Shown: piece by piece, positions 59,666 through 64,000 of the stretch
How positions within the stretch are numbered: position 1 is the stretch's first letter
Layout: each line of letters begins with the position of its first letter
DNA from: Drosophila miranda
Taxonomy: Eukaryota; Arthropoda; Insecta; Diptera; Drosophilidae
Reading direction: 5' to 3'
Length of the DNA stretch: 64,000 nt
Assembly (NCBI RefSeq): GCF_003369915.1
Contig: NC_046676.1
Location: forward strand, 15,110,001-15,174,000
Made by a program: the position numbers and the translations under genes
Notes under the pieces: model-generated
Told to the model about the DNA's origin: nothing
What the model saw: the letters and a program-made list of their open reading frames with translations, nothing else
Database searches by the model: none

Positions 59666-62600
59666 ATGAACAGGCGCGCGAGTCAGTTGAGTTCGCGCGA
59701 GCTTAAATCTGATATGGCGGCTATCTGGAGCACATCCTGATATGGCCGTAATGACGACCAAATCGGACTTCTAATCAGCACAAGTGGTACTAATTAATTT
59801 GTCTAGAAATTCCCTGCAGTATGTCTTATACCGTGCGGACCTTCGAAGACAAGACCTTTACTATAAAAGCTCAATATTCAATGACCTTTTATAGGAACAG
59901 ATGTAATCCGGATAAATCCGTTGTTTTTCGAAGTAGAAGTCTACAGGACACTGGGCCTTGAAGCTCGACTGAAAGCTTTCCTATAAAAGATGACGCAGTC
60001 GCAGTGCCATGGCAGCGTAATGGTATAATTATCGTGTAATTTTCTGCACAGACAGACTACAATTTACGATTTGCACATTCCCAGGGTGTAAGATATGTGG
60101 ACATCATACGATTTTCAAATCTGCTTCAAGCTATAAATTGTATTTATTTTGTTGTTTTTTTTCGTTATCAATGTGATATTATGGGTTTTATACTAATTTA
60201 TGAGCGTCTTGAAAACGATGAAGTGGCTGATATGATTTAAATCAAATTTTCACACCAAATATACACATATAGGGGCGTAGATGAGAGGATTTCATTTGGA
60301 ATTTTGATTAGATTTCTGTCCTCCATCATTATTTTGTACAATGGTTAGTAGGGGGCAGACTCTGTACATTCTTACCCTTTGATGCACACGCCTCTGATGG
60401 GAACAATCGCAAGATAACTGATTTATTTCATTCTCATTTATATTTGGATGACGTAGAAACTGATACTCGTACCACAGGACTGTTTGACGGTGTGCCAGAT
60501 TCGGCCAGACCAGGCGAACGACTCATTTGCGCGTCACTGGTTCCGCGAGAACCAAGCTGGTCAACTCTAGTCAGCATACAATAAACCGTTAGAAATTGCC
60601 AGCACAAGAACCACCTTAGTGAGCGTATTCAGCAACATGTGTGCGGATCCAACTTTAGCCGTCAGACAGAGAGAGAGAGACAGTAGTCTCACAAGATGTC
60701 TCGGCTTGATTAAGAGTATAGTATTGTTGTGTGTTAAAGATTCGGTTAAGCGTAGCTAAATTGCGGTGTTAACAAAGAGATACAGAAAATCATCTACAGG
60801 AGACTCGGCACACAACCCACGCTTCACTAATATTAATATTTCGGACATATTTCGAATCAAGTTAAGGCCACGAAAGGTATAGGAAAAAGAAAGCCTGCAC
60901 TTTGCAGGGGGAACTACATGTCAGCATAGAGAAGATTATTCATTATTATGTAGTACTTAGTTGATTTATTTATTACTGTTTTGTTATCTGGAAAAACTAT
61001 TTACTCGTCGCCATTGAAGGGACTAATATGTAAATTAATAAGTATTGCAATTAGAATCAATCAGAATCTCTAATAGTGGACTCGGATTAATGAAGGTTTT
61101 TTTTGGGATTGATCGACCATATCGAGAGGTAATCATTAATATGTTCCAGTTCCACCTGAGCGATAGTTGGCCCAGGACTGAGGGCGACGCGCCATCTATC
61201 GGAATTCCAGGGAGGCTAGATTGTGTATGGTGATATCAAGGGGAGCGGGGATGCGTTACTGGGGATAGAAGGAATACGATAGGATTAGTTATTGAAATCA
61301 TAGAGCGTGGACGCGAGGATAAAGTCGACCCAGGACCAAGGATTGTGCGGTTAAGACCAAAATATTAATGTGAGTACCAAAAAAAAACGCGGGCCACTCA
61401 AATAGGGTTTGACGCAGTATATTTTGCTCATAGCCTGCCCGGAATACAGACACCGGAACCGGTGTCGTCAGTATATTATAGAAGACTACACCTGAACGCC
61501 TGTTCCTGTTCCATTTGCGAAAAGTGCGTGACGTGAGACAGTGGGCAAGAGGACGGACGTTGGTGGCGATTCTAGCCCTGAAAAAGTAAATATTTACCTC
61601 CAAACATGCATATAACATCAATCCCGCATGAGCAAGGGTATCCCCGTCATCGTCTCAGCACAATCATGTATTTACACTAAGAGTTATGTTTATTTATTTA
61701 TCCAGATTTGCAAAAACGTTTTGGTGTTTTTGGTTAGTGGTAATTTTTCTTATATTTATCTATTTATTTATCTACACGCAGTGAAGTTAAATTCTAGATT
61801 TGGCGGGCAAGGGGAACTACCCAGGCCTGGGATCGAGAGCTAGCCGGAGTTGACCACAGGGAACCAAGCCGAAATGTAACAAATAGTACGATTATAAGGC
61901 GGGGGACAGGTGCAAACCACAGTTAGGTCTTTGGGGTGCGGGGCTTGACTCTCGCTGGAGGGGAAGCCACTTTACGTATTCCCGAATGCACAAGGAAGCA
62001 CGGGGCAAAAGGGAACCGAGATTCATCTAGAAACTGAAACCCTGAATATACAAAGATCTGCAAACTTTTCAGAGCTACGTTGTTAACGAAGATTTCGTTA
62101 ATGAGAATGCTCTTCAAGATGCGGTTTCGTTTTGATCCGCTACCAATTGTGGAGCTCTCCGGCCGACTTTTGGGTTCAGTGGCGGCAGTGTACAGTGCAT
62201 TACAATTTGTTGCTACATTGCACGTCTTAAATCAAAAACTTTTCGAGTTCAATTCCTAATTTCTTAGATAGAATTTCTCATTGTCCCTTGTCCGGTCCCG
62301 ACTTCGTGCTCTCTATTGTTAAAACGAAGCCGTCTTCTAGCCAGCTTCTGTCGAAGTTTAGCTCAACAATTTGAGCGTGAGATGTGCGACGACGACTTAA
62401 TGATATTCTACAAGTTTCTCATGCTTGAATGGCTGCTCAACGGCTTCCATCCATCCACCCATCCTCTTATTTTGCCTCCCCCTACGTCTTGGCCTCGGCG
62501 GAAGCTCGTTGCTCGCTAAGCGAAAATTTGAAAACTTTTTGGTCAATTTTAACGAATGAAATACTTTGACAGCTCGAACGTGAGTGTTTGGCTGGCAAAC

Positions 62601-62799
62601 GAAGATGGAGAGCGCGAGCAATATCCCCGCCATCGTTCCCCACTTCGGGCAAGCCATGGAGTTTCCTTTTGTCCAGTACTTTAGACATTTAAATGACAGC
62701 GATCCCTAAATGGTATTCCAAACGAATCACCCATGTGTTTACTCGTCTACTTGCCAAAAACTCCCCTAGATCATTGAAGAATTACAGTTTCCTATTAAT
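59666..62799. other. Intergenic region between PGRP-SC2 and PGRP-SC1; no gene recognised
   Basis: About 3.1 kb. Plus-strand TATAAAAG boxes occur at about 59863 and 59974; the second is followed about 30 bp later by an initiator-like GCAGTCGCAGTG, but no coding frame follows, so it could be an orphan promoter or a noncoding transcript. A short GA microsatellite lies near 60667-60682. ATTTATTTATTTA-type runs occur near 61690 and 61765. I recognise no transposon, RNA gene or coding gene. D. melanogaster has a second PGRP-SC1 copy in this cluster; I see no trace of one here. Confidence 0.45.
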
Positions 62800-62805
62800 T
62801 TTATT
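62800..62805 (-). terminator. Possible polyadenylation signal of PGRP-SC1
   Basis: AATAAA on the minus strand only about 20 bp past the stop codon. That is close but workable for a very short 3' UTR. Another signal further left cannot be excluded. Confidence 0.4.
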
Positions 62806-62824
62806 GATATTTCAGTGGGCAAGT

Positions 62825-63382
62825 CTAGCCAGACCAGTGGGACCAGCCGCGGATCTCGTTCCAGATGTGGGTGCCGGGGCACTCGGTGGCGCTGACCTGG
62901 CGATGGCCGTAGAGAACGTATCCGGAGCTGATCTGGCCACGGTTGACGGCGTCGTTGAGCAGTTCCTTGGCAGCGGCGATCATGTTTGGCTCCAGGGTGT
63001 CCCAGTTGTAGTTGCCCAGGAAGCTGATGCCAATGCTGTAGGGGTTCCACTCGGCAGCATGGGCACCCATGCGGTTCCAGCCACGGCCCTCGTACACACT
63101 GCCATCGCCGCCAATGAGGAAGTTGTAGCCGATGTCGGGCCAGCCCAGGGAGTCCATGTGGTAGTTCTGGACGCTGCGCAGGACAGCTCCGCACGCGGCG
63201 CGGGTCTCGCAGTAGGAGCCGGCCGTGTGATGGATGATGGCGTAGCCGAGATAGTTGCCCAAGGCTACAGTCCAGCTGGGTGCACGGCCGCCCCACTCCG
63301 CCTTGGAGACGACGTAGACGCCTTGCGCCATGTACTGGCTGCACACCAGCACGGCGAGAAGAAGAGCAACTTTGGACACCAT
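62825..63382 (-). CDS. PGRP-SC1: PGRP-SC1, secreted peptidoglycan amidase
   Basis: Predicted 185 aa in one exon, the family's exact length, starting MVSKVALLLAVLVCSQYMAQ as in D. melanogaster PGRP-SC1a/b (upstream in-frame codons lie in the 5' UTR and are ignored). A signal peptide covers about 1-21. The amidase domain has His51/52 (HHTAG), Tyr86, His160 and Cys168 (ECPGTH), the zinc-site set of catalytic PGRPs, plus the Cys58-Cys64 disulfide. Role: hydrolyses peptidoglycan stem peptides in the gut lumen, acting as a scavenger that limits IMD signalling; PGRP-SC1 has also been tied to phagocytosis of Staphylococcus in D. melanogaster. It shares strand and architecture with PGRP-SC2 about 3.2 kb away, a tandem paralogue pair. 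D. melanogaster has two nearly identical SC1 genes; only one is visible here. Confidence 0.95.
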   Translation of the reverse strand: MVSKVALLLAVLVCSQYMAQGVYVVSKAEWGGRAPSWTVALGNYLGYAIIHHTAGSYCETRAACGAVLRSVQNYHMDSLGWPDIGYNFLIGGDGSVYEGRGWNRMGAHAAEWNPYSIGISFLGNYNWDTLEPNMIAAAKELLNDAVNRGQISSGYVLYGHRQVSATECPGTHIWNEIRGWSHWSG

Positions 63383-63432
63383 GACTATAGACTGTAATGG
63401 TTCTGATGAAGAAGCCCTTCGCCGCTGCGGTG

Positions 63433-63475
63433 CTTTTATACCAATCCGATCCACTGGAAAGGGGTCTTATCGAGG
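63433..63475 (-). promoter_or_regulatory. PGRP-SC1 core promoter: TATA box and GATA-type site
   Basis: TATAAAAG on the minus strand at 63440-63433, about 51 bp before the start codon. A GATAAG site lies at 63465-63470 (plus-strand CTTATC). The TATA-plus-GATA layout matches that of PGRP-SC2, suggesting shared midgut control. Confidence 0.6.
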
Positions 63476-63680
63476 CCTATAAAACTGATTTACAATACCA
63501 CTAATCATTAATTGGCGTTTGGGGAAGAACCTCCGAGCTAGCCTCGTCACAGGTCTCTGATTTATAAGATCGGCCATTCCAATGGGGCTTAGGTTTATCA
63601 AATCACATGGGCGGCACATTGACTGCCTAGTTGTTTGATTTTTTGGTGGGTTTTCTGCTAGGAAATTAGTCCTTTTGATT

Positions 63681-64000
63681 TTATTTTGGATCCACATGAA
63701 GATCTTTGGAGAACTCATGAACCACGTTCCACTCAACGCAGGCGGCAAAAACGATAAAAATTAAGTACAAAATAAATGAGAATACCCCAGCTGAGCGGCG
63801 CGCGTTGAAGTTGAAAGTCATGGTCCAAAACAACATGGATATGATGGCCACATTCAAAAAGATGTAACAGTTCATGCCATGCTTTCCAATGAGGAACCAA
63901 GCAGTGCCGCGGCGGACCGTCTCCTGAAGCAGAATAGCCAATCCCATGCTAACCAATATATCTTCATTAGGGGATTGGGAAGTTAGCGCAATAGATACGG
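63681..64000 (-). CDS. Multi-pass membrane protein, C-terminal part (partial)
   Basis: The frame is open from the right window edge to a stop at 63681-63683 and ends HEFSKDLHVDPK. The visible part has at least three hydrophobic stretches: DILVSMGLAILL, MNCYIFLNVAIISMLFWTM and AGVFSFILYLIFIVFAACV. No start can be fixed because the frame runs off the window; a Met at about 63947 is in frame but may be internal. I do not recognise the family. It is on the same strand as PGRP-SC1, with about 300 bp between its stop and the PGRP-SC1 start in which only the PGRP-SC1 promoter is visible. Confidence 0.5.
   Translation of the reverse strand, partial: VSIALTSQSPNEDILVSMGLAILLQETVRRGTAWFLIGKHGMNCYIFLNVAIISMLFWTMTFNFNARRSAGVFSFILYLIFIVFAACVEWNVVHEFSKDLHVDPK

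Overview
This is a eukaryotic window that reads as a Drosophila autosomal-type region (Muller element C gene content). At the left edge is the 5' end of germ cell-less (gcl, minus strand). On the right are a LAPTM-family lysosomal membrane gene (plus strand) with a BTB/BACK gene nested in its first coding intron, then two peptidoglycan recognition protein genes, PGRP-SC2 and PGRP-SC1 (both minus strand), and the cut end of a multi-pass membrane protein. I recall gcl, the LAPTM gene and the PGRP-SC cluster as close neighbours at 44D-E in D. melanogaster, so the flanks look syntenic. The species cannot be fixed from sequence alone; an obscura-group fly is my best guess, with low confidence.

Between these ordinary flanks sits a block of about 50 kb (2897-52908) made almost entirely of repeats. 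It holds eight copies of a gene for a kinesin-6 motor recognisable as subito (sub), a protein used in meiotic spindle assembly. Seven copies lie head-to-tail on the minus strand (3695-27714) in units of about 3.57 kb (one is 4.08 kb). One copy lies on the plus strand (50050-52114). Between the two orientations is a satellite array of about 21.8 kb (28189-49976), roughly 74 monomers of mostly 293 bp. The same monomer, one to nearly three copies, forms the 5' flank of every gene copy, so satellite and gene are parts of one repeating system. Outside the genes the two ends of the block (2897-3694 and 52115-52908) are inverted copies of each other, and a short junction at 28046-28188 marks the turn-over point.

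The plus-strand copy looks closest to the ancestor: it matches the remembered D. melanogaster Subito sequence at five of eight sites where all seven minus copies differ, and it keeps 52 bp of 5' leader that the minus copies lack. The minus copies share eight amino-acid changes and then a mosaic of smaller ones, which suggests inverted duplication followed by tandem amplification with exchange between copies. Six of the seven minus copies have intact reading frames with intact motor motifs; copy 1 carries a one-base frameshift.

A clustered, amplified meiotic kinesin next to a large satellite is the feature most worth pursuing. It resembles in layout known selfish systems (the maize Kindr kinesin cluster with knob repeats; Segregation Distorter and Responder in D. 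melanogaster). I also recall that meiosis genes are co-amplified on the D. miranda neo-sex chromosomes, which derive from Muller C. Drive is an inference, not something the sequence shows.
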